In this document: positions 1-5,780 of the stretch, piece after piece
Position numbering within the stretch: the stretch's first letter is position 1
How the letters are laid out: each line of letters starts with the position of its first letter
Assembly (NCBI GenBank): GCA_903889845.1
Contig: CAISZB010000419.1
Location: forward strand, 1 to 7,233
Reading direction: 5' to 3'
DNA length: 7,233 bases
From: an uncultured Verrucomicrobium sp.
Lineage (GTDB): Bacteria > Verrucomicrobiota > Verrucomicrobiia > Methylacidiphilales > GAS474
The notes under the pieces: generated by a model
Seen by the model: the letters and a program-made list of their open reading frames with translations, nothing else
Database searches by the model: none
Told to the model about the DNA's origin: nothing
Program-made: the position numbers and the translations under genes

Positions 1-1071
1 GAGGCCGCGAAGGATGGAGATGGTGTCCTCCACGCTCGGCTCCGCGACGAAGACGGGCTGGAAGCGGCGCTCCAGGGCGGCGTCCTTCTCGATATGCTTC
101 CGGTATTCGTCGAGGGTCGTCGCGCCGATGCAGTGGAGCTCGCCCCGGGCCAGCATCGGCTTGAGCATGTTCCCGGCGTCCATCGCGCCCTCGGCCTTCC
201 CGGCGCCGACGACGGTGTGGATCTCGTCGATGAAGAGGATGATCTTCCCCTCGGCCTTCGTCACTTCCTGGAGGACGGCCTTGAGGCGCTCCTCGAACTC
301 GCCCCGGAACTTCGCCCCGGCGATGAGGGCGCCGAGGTCGAGGGCGAAGATGGTCTTGTCCTTCAGGCTCTCCGGGACGTCCCGGGCGATGATCCGCTGG
401 GCGAGGCCCTCGACGATGGCGGTCTTGCCGACGCCCGGTTCGCCGATGAGGACGGGGTTGTTCTTCGTCCGGCGGGAGAGGACCTGGATGGCGCGGCGGA
501 TCTCCGCGTCGCGCCCGATGACGGGATCGAGCTTGCCCGCGGCGGCGGCCTTCGTCAGGTCGCGTCCGTATTTCTCCAGCGCCTCGTAGGTCGCCTCCGG
601 GTTGGCGCTGGTCACGCGCTGGTTGCCGCGGACCTCGGCCATCGCCTTGAGGAAGGCGTCCTTCTTCGCGCCGACGGCCTTGAAGACGCGCCCGACGGCG
701 GTCGTCCCCGGCTCATCGAACATGGGGAGGATGAGGTGCTCCACGCTGACGTAGTCGTCCTTCAACCGCTTCGCCTCGTCCTGGGCGGAGACGAGGAGCT
801 TGTTCAGCCGCTGCGTGATGTAGGTGCCGCCCGACTGGCCCGCGCCGGTGACGGTGGGGAGCTTCGCCAGTTCTTCCTCCAGCCGGGCATGCAGCACCTC
901 GGCAGGGACGCCCGCCCGCTCGAAAAGGCGGGGAGCCAGGCCGTCCTCCTGCGCGAGGAGGGCGGCGAGGAGATGCTCGACATCGACGGAGGCGTGGTTA
1001 CGGCGCGCGGCCTCGGCCTGGGTCTCGGCAATGGCGGTCTGGGCTTTCTCGGTGAACTTGTTCGGATCCAT
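1..1071 (-). CDS. clpB: ATP-dependent chaperone ClpB (disaggregase), N-terminal part, cut by window edge
   Basis: The gene encodes a cytosolic hexameric AAA+ disaggregase that works with DnaK/DnaJ/GrpE to rescue aggregated proteins after heat stress. The 357 residues present cover the Clp N-terminal domain (about 1-145), then the start of the first ATPase domain. Walker A is GEPGVGKT at 210-217. Walker B is in the stretch ending IDEIH at 281-285, and the LERRF arginine-finger region is at 333-337. The substrate pore motif (KFRGEFEER) lies at 254-262. ClpB proteins are usually about 860 residues, so the middle domain and second ATPase domain lie off the left edge; ClpB rather than ClpA/ClpC is inferred from N-domain and D1 similarity. 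The ATG at 1071 opens with [10 protein letters not shown], typical of the family. There is no good Shine-Dalgarno: a GAGGG sits 12 bases upstream. It is transcribed divergently from hicBA. Confidence 0.97.
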   Translation of the reverse strand, partial: MDPNKFTEKAQTAIAETQAEAARRNHASVDVEHLLAALLAQEDGLAPRLFERAGVPAEVLHARLEEELAKLPTVTGAGQSGGTYITQRLNKLLVSAQDEAKRLKDDYVSVEHLILPMFDEPGTTAVGRVFKAVGAKKDAFLKAMAEVRGNQRVTSANPEATYEALEKYGRDLTKAAAAGKLDPVIGRDAEIRRAIQVLSRRTKNNPVLIGEPGVGKTAIVEGLAQRIIARDVPESLKDKTIFALDLGALIAGAKFRGEFEERLKAVLQEVTKAEGKIILFIDEIHTVVGAGKAEGAMDAGNMLKPMLARGELHCIGATTLDEYRKHIEKDAALERRFQPVFVAEPSVEDTISILRGL

Positions 1072-1088
1072 AGATTGGGTGGACCCTC

Positions 1089-1116
1089 AACTTACTCCTC
1101 TTTGCGCGGGCTTCAA
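1089..1116 (-). promoter_or_regulatory. candidate clpB promoter
   Basis: On the minus strand a TTGAAG (1111-1116) and a TAAGTT (1089-1094) are separated by 16 bases, and would place the transcription start near 1082, about ten bases before the clpB ATG. The -35 is preceded by C, giving CTTGAA as in heat-shock promoters, but the CCCCAT-type -10 of sigma-32 promoters is not present. The -10 matches the housekeeping consensus at only three of six positions, so this is a weak candidate. Confidence 0.27.
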
Positions 1117-1196
1117 GCGGGCGCGGCATATCCCGTTGGGGTGGGGAGGGATCGGGAAGGAGAAGAGGTGACTTTCCAAATGCCCGGAAGCGGGTT

Positions 1197-1415
1197 ATGC
1201 TGAACGCCATGAAGTTCGTGACCACGCTGGTGCGGGACGAGGACGGGGCCTGGGTCTCCGAGTGCCCTGCCATTCCCGGCTGCATCAGCCAGGGAACGAC
1301 GCGAGACGAGGCCATCAATAACATCCGCGAGGCGATTGCCGCTTGCCTGGAAATCCGGGCCGAGCTCGGGATGCCCCTGACCGTCGAGACGGAGCAGGTC
1401 GAAGTCGCCGTCTGA
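1197..1415 (+). CDS. hicB: HicB-family antitoxin (short form)
   Basis: This is a 72-residue member of the HicB/UPF0150 family, which neutralises the HicA mRNA-interferase by direct binding. The pattern is typical: a first beta strand (KFVTTLVRDEDGAWVSECP), the PAIPGCISQG turn at about 24-33, then an EAINNIREAIAACLE helix, folding as a partial RNase H-like domain. It ends right after this domain, so the C-terminal helix-turn-helix or ribbon-helix-helix DNA-binding domain found in longer HicB proteins is absent. The gene lies upstream of hicA, the reverse of the Escherichia coli order, and its TGA overlaps the hicA ATG by one base (TGATG), implying translational coupling. The start at 1197 is chosen because GGAAG lies six bases upstream; an ATG at 1209 (MKFVTT) is a credible alternative and matches usual family N-termini. 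Confidence 0.85.
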   Translation: MLNAMKFVTTLVRDEDGAWVSECPAIPGCISQGTTRDEAINNIREAIAACLEIRAELGMPLTVETEQVEVAV

Positions 1416-1642
1416 TGCCGCCCCTGCCCTCACTCAGCGGGCGCGAGGTCGTCAAGACATTCGCCAAGGGCGGCTGGCAACTGGTTCGCCAGCGCGGTAG
1501 CCACATGATCCTCGTCAAACCCGGACACATGGCGACGCTTTCCGTTCCCGATCACAAGGAGATTGCGAAGGGAACCCTCCGCAGCCTGATCCGCGCCAGC
1601 GGCTTGAGCGTGGAGGAGTTTAGCGCGCTTTGCGAGGAGTAG
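1415..1642 (+). CDS. hicA: HicA-family mRNA-interferase toxin
   Basis: This is a 75-residue HicA toxin of the type II HicAB system; HicA proteins have a double-stranded-RNA-binding-like fold and cleave mRNA and tmRNA, halting translation until HicB binds them. Visible family signatures are the SGREVVKTFAKGGW opening (about 8-21), the RQRGSHMILVK strand with the key Ser29-His30 (His is the catalytic residue in characterised HicA), the VPDHKEIAKGTL segment at 44-55, and the closing LIRASGLSVEEF helix. The ATG at 1415 overlaps the hicB stop codon. An upstream in-frame extension to 1343 is open but lies inside hicB, so it is rejected. All expected motifs are present, so the toxin looks intact. 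Confidence 0.88.
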   Translation: MPPLPSLSGREVVKTFAKGGWQLVRQRGSHMILVKPGHMATLSVPDHKEIAKGTLRSLIRASGLSVEEFSALCEE

Positions 1643-1672
1643 CCAAAGCGATCATCTGAACCTGCCTTGGTT

Positions 1673-2137
1673 ATGTCTTCTTTCCCCTCGCGTTCCTACT
1701 GCCGCTTTTTTGGGCTCGTTTTGCTGGTTTTTGGAATTGCGGGGCTAGCGTTCGCGTTTCGTTTTTTGGGTGCGCTTGAAGGTGGAAAATTGTGGGGGAT
1801 AGCCATCGCGATTCTGCTTTGGGGCTGCCCAAGTGGCTCTCTTTATGCAGCGTCTCGATGTCATGCCGCGTTGAAGGAATCGTCATCAGGACGAGAACGG
1901 ATGGATGCCTACGTTTGGGTCATGGTCATGTCGCTATTGAACGTGCTGTGGCTTGCCTTTATGGAATTCGTGCAGGCCGTTGGCATGAACATGAATGAAC
2001 GCGGGACATCCGTCGACTGGTTGTTGGTATGGGTCTTTCTCCTGGCCATTCCCTTCAATTTCGTGCTGTCCCTACTGGCCTGGAAGGCCAGAAGCATGGA
2101 GGCCCAGTGCCTGTTCAAGGACGAACAGCCCACGTAA
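1673..2137 (+). CDS. hypothetical four-helix membrane protein, low GC
   Basis: I do not recognise this 154-residue protein. It has four hydrophobic stretches long enough to span the inner membrane: about 12-33, 39-60, 80-104 and 115-137. A short charged loop lies between helices 2 and 3 (HAALKESSSGRERMD), and the polar C-terminal tail ends FKDEQPT. Cysteines occur at positions 10, 52, 63 and 146, with no obvious catalytic motif. Base use differs from the neighbours: T-rich runs and A/T-ending codons are common, whereas flanking genes strongly prefer C or G at third positions. That suggests recent acquisition. The ATG at 1673 is preferred to TTG at 1667; neither has a Shine-Dalgarno. It lies 30 bases after hicA on the same strand, so co-transcription is possible, and it converges with argS with 30 bases between the stops. 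Confidence 0.65.
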   Translation: MSSFPSRSYCRFFGLVLLVFGIAGLAFAFRFLGALEGGKLWGIAIAILLWGCPSGSLYAASRCHAALKESSSGRERMDAYVWVMVMSLLNVLWLAFMEFVQAVGMNMNERGTSVDWLLVWVFLLAIPFNFVLSLLAWKARSMEAQCLFKDEQPT

Positions 2138-2167
2138 AGTATATCAGGACGAAAAGCAGAGATCGTA

Positions 2168-3919
2168 TTACATCTCCTCCAGCGTCCCAATCCCCAACAA
2201 CCCCAGCCCCAGTTGCAGCGCTTCCGCCGTCAGGGCGCAGAGGGCGAGGCGGGAGGCTCGGACTTCCTCCGGGACGCCCGTCTTGAGGACGGGGCAGGCC
2301 TCGTAGAACGCGTGGAAGGCGGTGGCCAGTTCGCAGAGGTAGATGCAGAGGTAATGGGGGCGGCTTTCGGCGGCGACGATGCGGAGGGTCTCGCCGAAGG
2401 CGAGGAGCTTTTTGCCCAGGGCGATCTCGGCCTCTTCGCGGAGGTCGAGGGGGGCGCCTGCGTCGGCGGCGGGGAGGGCGACGCCCTGCTCGGCGGCTTT
2501 GCGGAAAATGGATTTGATCCGGACGTAGCCGTTTTGCAGGTAGGGGGCGGTGTTCCCTTCGAAGGCGAGGAGCTTTTTCCAGTCGAAGACGTAGTCGAGG
2601 TTCCGGTTCTGGCCCAGGTCGGCGAACTTCAGCGCGCCGAGGTCGACGACGCGGGCGATCTCCTGGCGGCGTTCCTCGGACAGCTCGGGCCGCTTCTCGG
2701 TGATGATCTCCAGGGCGCGGCTTTCGGCCTCGTCGAGGAGTTCGCGGAGTTTGATCGGCTTCCCTTCGCGCGTTTTGAGGGGCTTCTTGTCGTTGCCCAG
2801 GATCGCGCCGAACCAGACATGCTCTAGCGCCGTGGGAACGACCCGGTCGATGCCCCACTTGCGGACGGTGGCGAAGAGTTGCTGGAAGTGGAGCTGCTGC
2901 CGCCCGTCGGTGACGTAGATGATGCGGATCGGCTTCCACCGCTCGACGCGGTAGGCGACGGTGGCCAGGTCGGTCGTGGCGTAGAGGAAAGCCTCATCCG
3001 ATTTCTGGATGAGGAACGGTTTGTCGGCGAGCTGCGCGTCGTCGCCGGGCTGGTCAAAGAAGACGACGACGGCCCCTTCGCTCTCTCGGGCGATGCCCTT
3101 CGCTTTCAGTTCCTTCACGACGCCGTCGAGGCGGTCGTTGTAGGCGCTCTCGCCGAGGGTCTCGTCGAAGCGGACGCCGAGGCGGCTGTAGATTTTGTCG
3201 AGCTCCGCGAGGGTGGCGGCGACGAACCGCTTCCACAGGGCGAGGCTCTCCGGGTTCCCCTGTTGGAGGGCCAGGAGTTCCTTCCGCGCCTCTTCCTGGA
3301 TCGCCTCGTCGGTCTTCGAGGCCTCGTGGATCTGCTGGTAGAGGGCTTCCAGGTGCTCGACGGGGCGGGCGGCGAGGTCGGCCTCGTTGCCGTGGCGCTT
3401 GTAGCCGAGGAGGATCTTGCCGAACTGGGTCCCCCAGTCGCCCAGGTGGTTGTCGGTGACGACGGTGCGCCCCAGGAAGCGGTGGCACCGGGCCAGGGCG
3501 TCGCCCAGGATCGTGCTGCGGATGTGGCCGACGTGCATCTCCTTCGCGACGTTCGGCCCGCTGAAGTCGAGGACGACGGTGCCGGACTGGGCTTCGGTCT
3601 CGATGCCCAGGCGGCCTTCGGCGCGGGCGACGGCGAGGGCGCGGTTGAGCCAGCCTGCCTTCAGGGTGAAGTTGAGGAAGCCGGGACCGGCGATGACGGG
3701 GGCAGTGAAGGCGTCGTCCTCCGGGAGCAGCGCGGCGAGTTCGGCGGCGACTTCGCGGGGGTTCTTGCCCAGTTCCTTCGCGCGGATCATCGCGGCGTTG
3801 GTCTGGAAATCGCCGTGGCGCGCGTCGGCGCACGGCTTCACCTGGACTTCGGCCGATGCGAAGAGTTGGAGGGAGGCGGCGGCGAGCCGGGCTTCGAGGA
3901 CTTGCTGGGGCGATTTCAT
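2168..3919 (-). CDS. argS: arginyl-tRNA synthetase
   Basis: This class I aminoacyl-tRNA synthetase charges tRNA-Arg with arginine using ATP in the cytosol, and needs the tRNA for arginine activation. The 583 residues match the normal full length. The N-terminal additional (Add1) domain occupies roughly 1-110. The ATP-binding HIGH motif is HVGH at 129-132, followed by LGDWGTQFG at 159-167 in the Rossmann fold. The degenerate KMSKS equivalent is KTREGKPIKL at 382-391, as in many ArgS enzymes. The anticodon-binding (DALR) domain starts near NTAPYLQNGYVRIKS (456-470) and ends with the characteristic GLGLLGIGTLEEM. The ATG at 3919 is preceded by an almost pure pyrimidine leader (GTCCCCTTCCTCCTCC) with no Shine-Dalgarno. 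The toxin-antitoxin pair lies 47 bases upstream on the same strand and may contribute read-through transcription. Confidence 0.98.
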   Translation of the reverse strand: MKSPQQVLEARLAAASLQLFASAEVQVKPCADARHGDFQTNAAMIRAKELGKNPREVAAELAALLPEDDAFTAPVIAGPGFLNFTLKAGWLNRALAVARAEGRLGIETEAQSGTVVLDFSGPNVAKEMHVGHIRSTILGDALARCHRFLGRTVVTDNHLGDWGTQFGKILLGYKRHGNEADLAARPVEHLEALYQQIHEASKTDEAIQEEARKELLALQQGNPESLALWKRFVAATLAELDKIYSRLGVRFDETLGESAYNDRLDGVVKELKAKGIARESEGAVVVFFDQPGDDAQLADKPFLIQKSDEAFLYATTDLATVAYRVERWKPIRIIYVTDGRQQLHFQQLFATVRKWGIDRVVPTALEHVWFGAILGNDKKPLKTREGKPIKLRELLDEAESRALEIITEKRPELSEERRQEIARVVDLGALKFADLGQNRNLDYVFDWKKLLAFEGNTAPYLQNGYVRIKSIFRKAAEQGVALPAADAGAPLDLREEAEIALGKKLLAFGETLRIVAAESRPHYLCIYLCELATAFHAFYEACPVLKTGVPEEVRASRLALCALTAEALQLGLGLLGIGTLEEM

Positions 3920-3966
3920 GGAGGAGGAAGGGGACGATAGGGGAAGCTGCGTCCGGGAACAAGGCT

Positions 3967-4233
3967 CTACCTGTACACCTCGCGCCGATGGCCGACGGCG
4001 ACGACCAGGACAACAAGTTTGCGGTCCTCGATGTGGCAGAGGATGCGGTAATCCCCGACGCGGTAGCGCCAGAGTCCGGCCAGGTCGGATGTGAGGGCCT
4101 TGCCGAAACGGCGCGGATCGGAGCCCTGTGCGACCCGTTCGTCGAGGTAGGAGAGGATGGTCTTCGCCGCCTGGGGGCCGAGCTTTTTCAGCTCCTTCAC
4201 GGCCCGGGCCTCGAACCTATAGGCCCACGGCAC
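3967..4233 (-). CDS. RelE/ParE-superfamily toxin (RelE-like)
   Basis: This 88-residue basic protein has the RelE fold signature. It opens with [15 protein letters not shown], a helix pair over residues 8-38, then [36 protein letters not shown] at 53-88. Arg63, Arg83/Arg84 and Tyr87 stand where characterised RelE toxins carry the residues for ribosome-dependent mRNA cleavage, so I favour mRNA-interferase activity over the gyrase-targeting ParE type. This is family inference. Its ATG at 4233 lies inside the antitoxin gene, a 17-base overlap implying coupled translation and one operon. It is intact in length and motifs. Transcription runs toward argS, which starts 47 bases after its stop. Confidence 0.9.
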   Translation of the reverse strand: MPWAYRFEARAVKELKKLGPQAAKTILSYLDERVAQGSDPRRFGKALTSDLAGLWRYRVGDYRILCHIEDRKLVVLVVAVGHRREVYR

Positions 4234-4423
4234 GCTTCACTTCCTCGGCGGAATAGGTCTTGCCCTGGGTCTTCATCCGCTTGCCGGCAAGGTAGGCGTC
4301 TTCGAGGTCTTCGAGATGGGTGAGGATCGCCTCCCGGGCGTAGAAGGTCTTCGTTCTTCCGGTTTGCTTCGCCAGGCGGTCGAGGCGGCTTTCGATTTCG
4401 GCATCGATGCGGATGGCGAGCAT
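4217..4423 (-). CDS. ribbon-helix-helix antitoxin (RelB/CopG-like)
   Basis: This 68-residue partner precedes the RelE-like toxin and overlaps it by 17 bases. The N-terminal strand ([18 protein letters not shown]) followed by [26 protein letters not shown] is the classic ribbon-helix-helix layout, with the strand contacting DNA and the helices dimerising. The C-terminal tail (about 48-68) should wrap and neutralise the toxin. Such antitoxins repress their own operon, and a 16-base palindrome sits 18-33 bases upstream of the start. The ATG at 4423 follows a C/T-rich leader (ACCCTCTCCCC) with no Shine-Dalgarno. The same-strand membrane-protease-like gene ends 38 bases upstream. Family naming (RelB-like versus CopG-like) is uncertain; the toxin-antitoxin role is well supported by pairing and size. 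Confidence 0.87.
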   Translation of the reverse strand: MLAIRIDAEIESRLDRLAKQTGRTKTFYAREAILTHLEDLEDAYLAGKRMKTQGKTYSAEEVKRAVGL

Positions 4424-4440
4424 GGGGAGAGGGTAATCCC

Positions 4441-4456
4441 GCTATACACGTATAGC
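4441..4456. promoter_or_regulatory. palindromic operator (and likely -10 region) of the RHH-RelE operon
   Basis: GCTATAC and GTATAGC form perfect 7-base inverted arms around a two-base centre. The site lies just downstream of the preceding gene's stop and 18 bases before the antitoxin ATG. Short two-fold palindromes of this size are typical binding sites for ribbon-helix-helix dimers. The minus-strand reading contains TATAC and TATAGC, which resemble -10 hexamers, so a bound antitoxin would occlude the promoter. I found no convincing -35 at good spacing. Confidence 0.55.
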
Positions 4457-4461
4457 AAGGG

Positions 4462-5211
4462 CTAACTTTTTCGAAGGGAACGGATCAGGTGGATCCCCTC
4501 CGTCCACGTCCACGCCGCCCCGTGCCACAGCGTTGTCCCCGTCCAGACGTAGGCGGCGAGGGTGTGGTGCCAGAGGGCCGCGCCGATCTGCGGATAGCCG
4601 TGCCAGCCCGCCAGGACGCCGGTGAGGCCCGCATCGATGAGGAGGAGGTTCAGCAGGATAATGACGACGAGGGAGAAGAAGACGCCCTCTCCCTTCAAAT
4701 CCTGTTGGCCGACGCCGATCATGCTGACGGTGAAGGTGAGGTGGAAGCCCCACGTGATCCCGATACCCACGTAGAGGAACGTGAGGTAATGGACGAGGGG
4801 CGGCCAGTAGAAGGCGGCGACGAGCCACAGCGCCAGCAGGAAGGCGGTGTAGAGGGGGACGAAGTAGGGGGAGAGGGAGATGATCCAGCTCGATTTGTCG
4901 GTTACGACGTGGCCGCCGCGCTTGCCGACGTGGAAGCGGTAGACCTCCCCGGCATGGAGGTAGACGGCCAGGGCATGGGTCAACTCGTGCCCCAGGACGT
5001 AGAGCCACATGGGCCGGGGCAGGGCGAAGTAGACGACCGTCCACACGGCAAACCCGGCGCCGAGGGCCCAGAACCAGTACTGCCCCCAGGCGTGATCGTG
5101 CCAGAAGAAGCGGGTGAGATCGACCAGGGTAAGGACGGCCGCGACGAGGAGGGGGAGGAGGAGGAGGCCGACGAGGAACTTCCGGACCTTGGCCGCTCTG
5201 GGGTTCTTCAC
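4462..5211 (-). CDS. multi-pass membrane protein with HELTH motif, putative M50-type metalloprotease
   Basis: This 249-residue protein has about six hydrophobic segments (roughly 12-31, 43-64, 66-86, 110-135, 140-165, 177-201). The HELTH sequence at 75-79 (His75, Glu76, His79) in a hydrophobic helix is the HExxH zinc motif of intramembrane site-2 proteases (family M50), and a GG at 99-100 then PYFVPLY at 115-121 is reminiscent of the following M50 segment. The third zinc ligand, often Asp in an NxxPxxDG motif, is not obvious; Asp171 in GVGQQDL is a candidate. Activity is therefore inferred, and it may be a divergent or inactive relative. The start is a GTG at 5211 with no Shine-Dalgarno; the only internal ATG, Met68, would remove the first helices. 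It is divergent from rpsT with a 74-base shared upstream region, and heads the leftward block leading to the toxin-antitoxin pair. Confidence 0.78.
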   Translation of the reverse strand: MKNPRAAKVRKFLVGLLLLPLLVAAVLTLVDLTRFFWHDHAWGQYWFWALGAGFAVWTVVYFALPRPMWLYVLGHELTHALAVYLHAGEVYRFHVGKRGGHVVTDKSSWIISLSPYFVPLYTAFLLALWLVAAFYWPPLVHYLTFLYVGIGITWGFHLTFTVSMIGVGQQDLKGEGVFFSLVVIILLNLLLIDAGLTGVLAGWHGYPQIGAALWHHTLAAYVWTGTTLWHGAAWTWTEGIHLIRSLRKS

Positions 5212-5245
5212 GGTGTGCGGGGCATTGGGAGAAGTTTGAAGGGAC

Positions 5246-5275
5246 TTGACTTGAAAAGGGCGGTGCCTCTACTTT
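5246..5275 (+). promoter_or_regulatory. rpsT promoter, giving a very short 5' leader
   Basis: TTGACT at 5246-5251 matches the -35 consensus at five of six positions. TACTTT at 5270-5275 is a fair -10, with an 18-base spacer; TCTACT at 5268 with a 16-base spacer is an alternative. A start about seven bases after the -10 would fall near 5282, only about four bases before the ATG at 5286. The surrounding ACTTGACTTG contains a five-base tandem repeat, so a -35 shifted by five bases is also conceivable. Confidence 0.6.
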
Positions 5276-5285
5276 CTACCCTCTT

Positions 5286-5633
5286 ATGGCTAATACCCGC
5301 TCCGCAGCAAAACAAGCACGAAAGAGCTCCCGCCTCCGCCTCGTCAATCAGAAGGTGGGCGACGAGCTGCGTCAGACCGCAAAGAAGATCAAGAACCTGG
5401 TCAAGGAAGGCAAGAAGGACGAGGCCCTCGCCCTCGTCAACGGCTACCAGTCCCAGGTCGACAAGGCCGCCAAGAAGGGCCGCCTGAAGCAGAACACGGC
5501 CGCCCGCCGCACCAGCCGGATCGCCCGGCTCCTCAAGACCGACATCAAGGCCCCCGAAGGACGCCCGAAGAAGGCCCCCACGCAGGTCGCCAAGAAGAAG
5601 GTCGTCAAGAAGAAGACCGAGGCCGCAGAGTAG
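5286..5633 (+). CDS. rpsT: 30S ribosomal protein S20
   Basis: S20 binds 16S rRNA early in 30S assembly, near the 5' domain and helix 44. The MANTRSAAKQARKSSRLR opening and the QNTAARRTSRIARLL helix (about 69-83) are diagnostic, and the whole protein is helical and lysine/arginine-rich. At 115 residues it is longer than the roughly 87-residue Escherichia coli protein; the excess is a C-terminal tail from about residue 88, rich in Lys, Ala and Pro (EGRPKKAPTQ, then VAKKKVVKKKTEAAE), probably disordered and RNA-contacting. The ATG at 5286 follows a pyrimidine-rich leader with no Shine-Dalgarno. Codon use is strongly C/G-ending with AAG for lysine, as expected for a highly expressed gene here. 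A terminator follows at 5726. Confidence 0.97.
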   Translation: MANTRSAAKQARKSSRLRLVNQKVGDELRQTAKKIKNLVKEGKKDEALALVNGYQSQVDKAAKKGRLKQNTAARRTSRIARLLKTDIKAPEGRPKKAPTQVAKKKVVKKKTEAAE

Positions 5634-5643
5634 GGAGACGCAA

Positions 5644-5663
5644 AAAGGGGAGCGCCCCCCTTT
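5644..5663 (+). terminator. possible minor hairpin after rpsT
   Basis: AAAGGGG (5644-5650) and CCCCTTT (5657-5663) can form a seven-base stem with a six-base loop ten bases after the rpsT stop codon. Only three T residues follow the GC part, so it is a poor intrinsic terminator by itself. It may instead protect the rpsT mRNA 3' end. Beyond it, 5664-5725 shows no feature I can support. Confidence 0.3.
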
Positions 5664-5725
5664 GGATTCCCTCAAGGGCGGTTTCGTCCGCGCAGCGGGT
5701 AAAAACGAATTCCTAGATTCCCAAG

Positions 5726-5757
5726 AAAGGCCGAGCCTCCCAGCTCGGCCTTTTTTT
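5726..5757 (+). terminator. intrinsic terminator between rpsT and lgt
   Basis: A perfect 11-base stem (AAAGGCCGAGC / GCTCGGCCTTT) encloses a six-base loop (CTCCCA) and ends in a run of seven T at 5751-5757. The A residues before the left arm make the dyad partly bidirectional. It ends 23 bases before the lgt start. Confidence 0.92.
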
Positions 5758-5780
5758 CTGCCTCTCCCCAGCTCCCAGCT

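Noticed and set aside
1077..1086. Small dyad GGGTGGACCC before clpB
   Set aside because: Four-base arms around two bases are expected by chance in GC-rich DNA and there is no supporting context.
1100..1196. Search for a hicBA promoter
   Set aside because: The best pair (TTGCGC at 1102 and CATATC at 1127) has poor hexamers and 19-base spacing, so no promoter is called.
94..1203. Long plus-strand open frame opposite clpB
   Set aside because: It is the antisense shadow of clpB; its composition (runs of Gly, Asp, Glu, Leu) is typical of the reverse of GC-rich codons, and it has no family resemblance.
2879..3940. Long plus-strand open frame opposite argS
   Set aside because: It is antisense to an unmistakable arginyl-tRNA synthetase and consists of Gly/Val/Glu/Asp-rich low-complexity sequence.
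4489..5487. 332-codon plus-strand open frame opposite the HELTH protein and into rpsT
   Set aside because: It is a shadow of the GC-rich membrane-protein gene, very acidic and low in complexity, and it overlaps rpsT out of frame.
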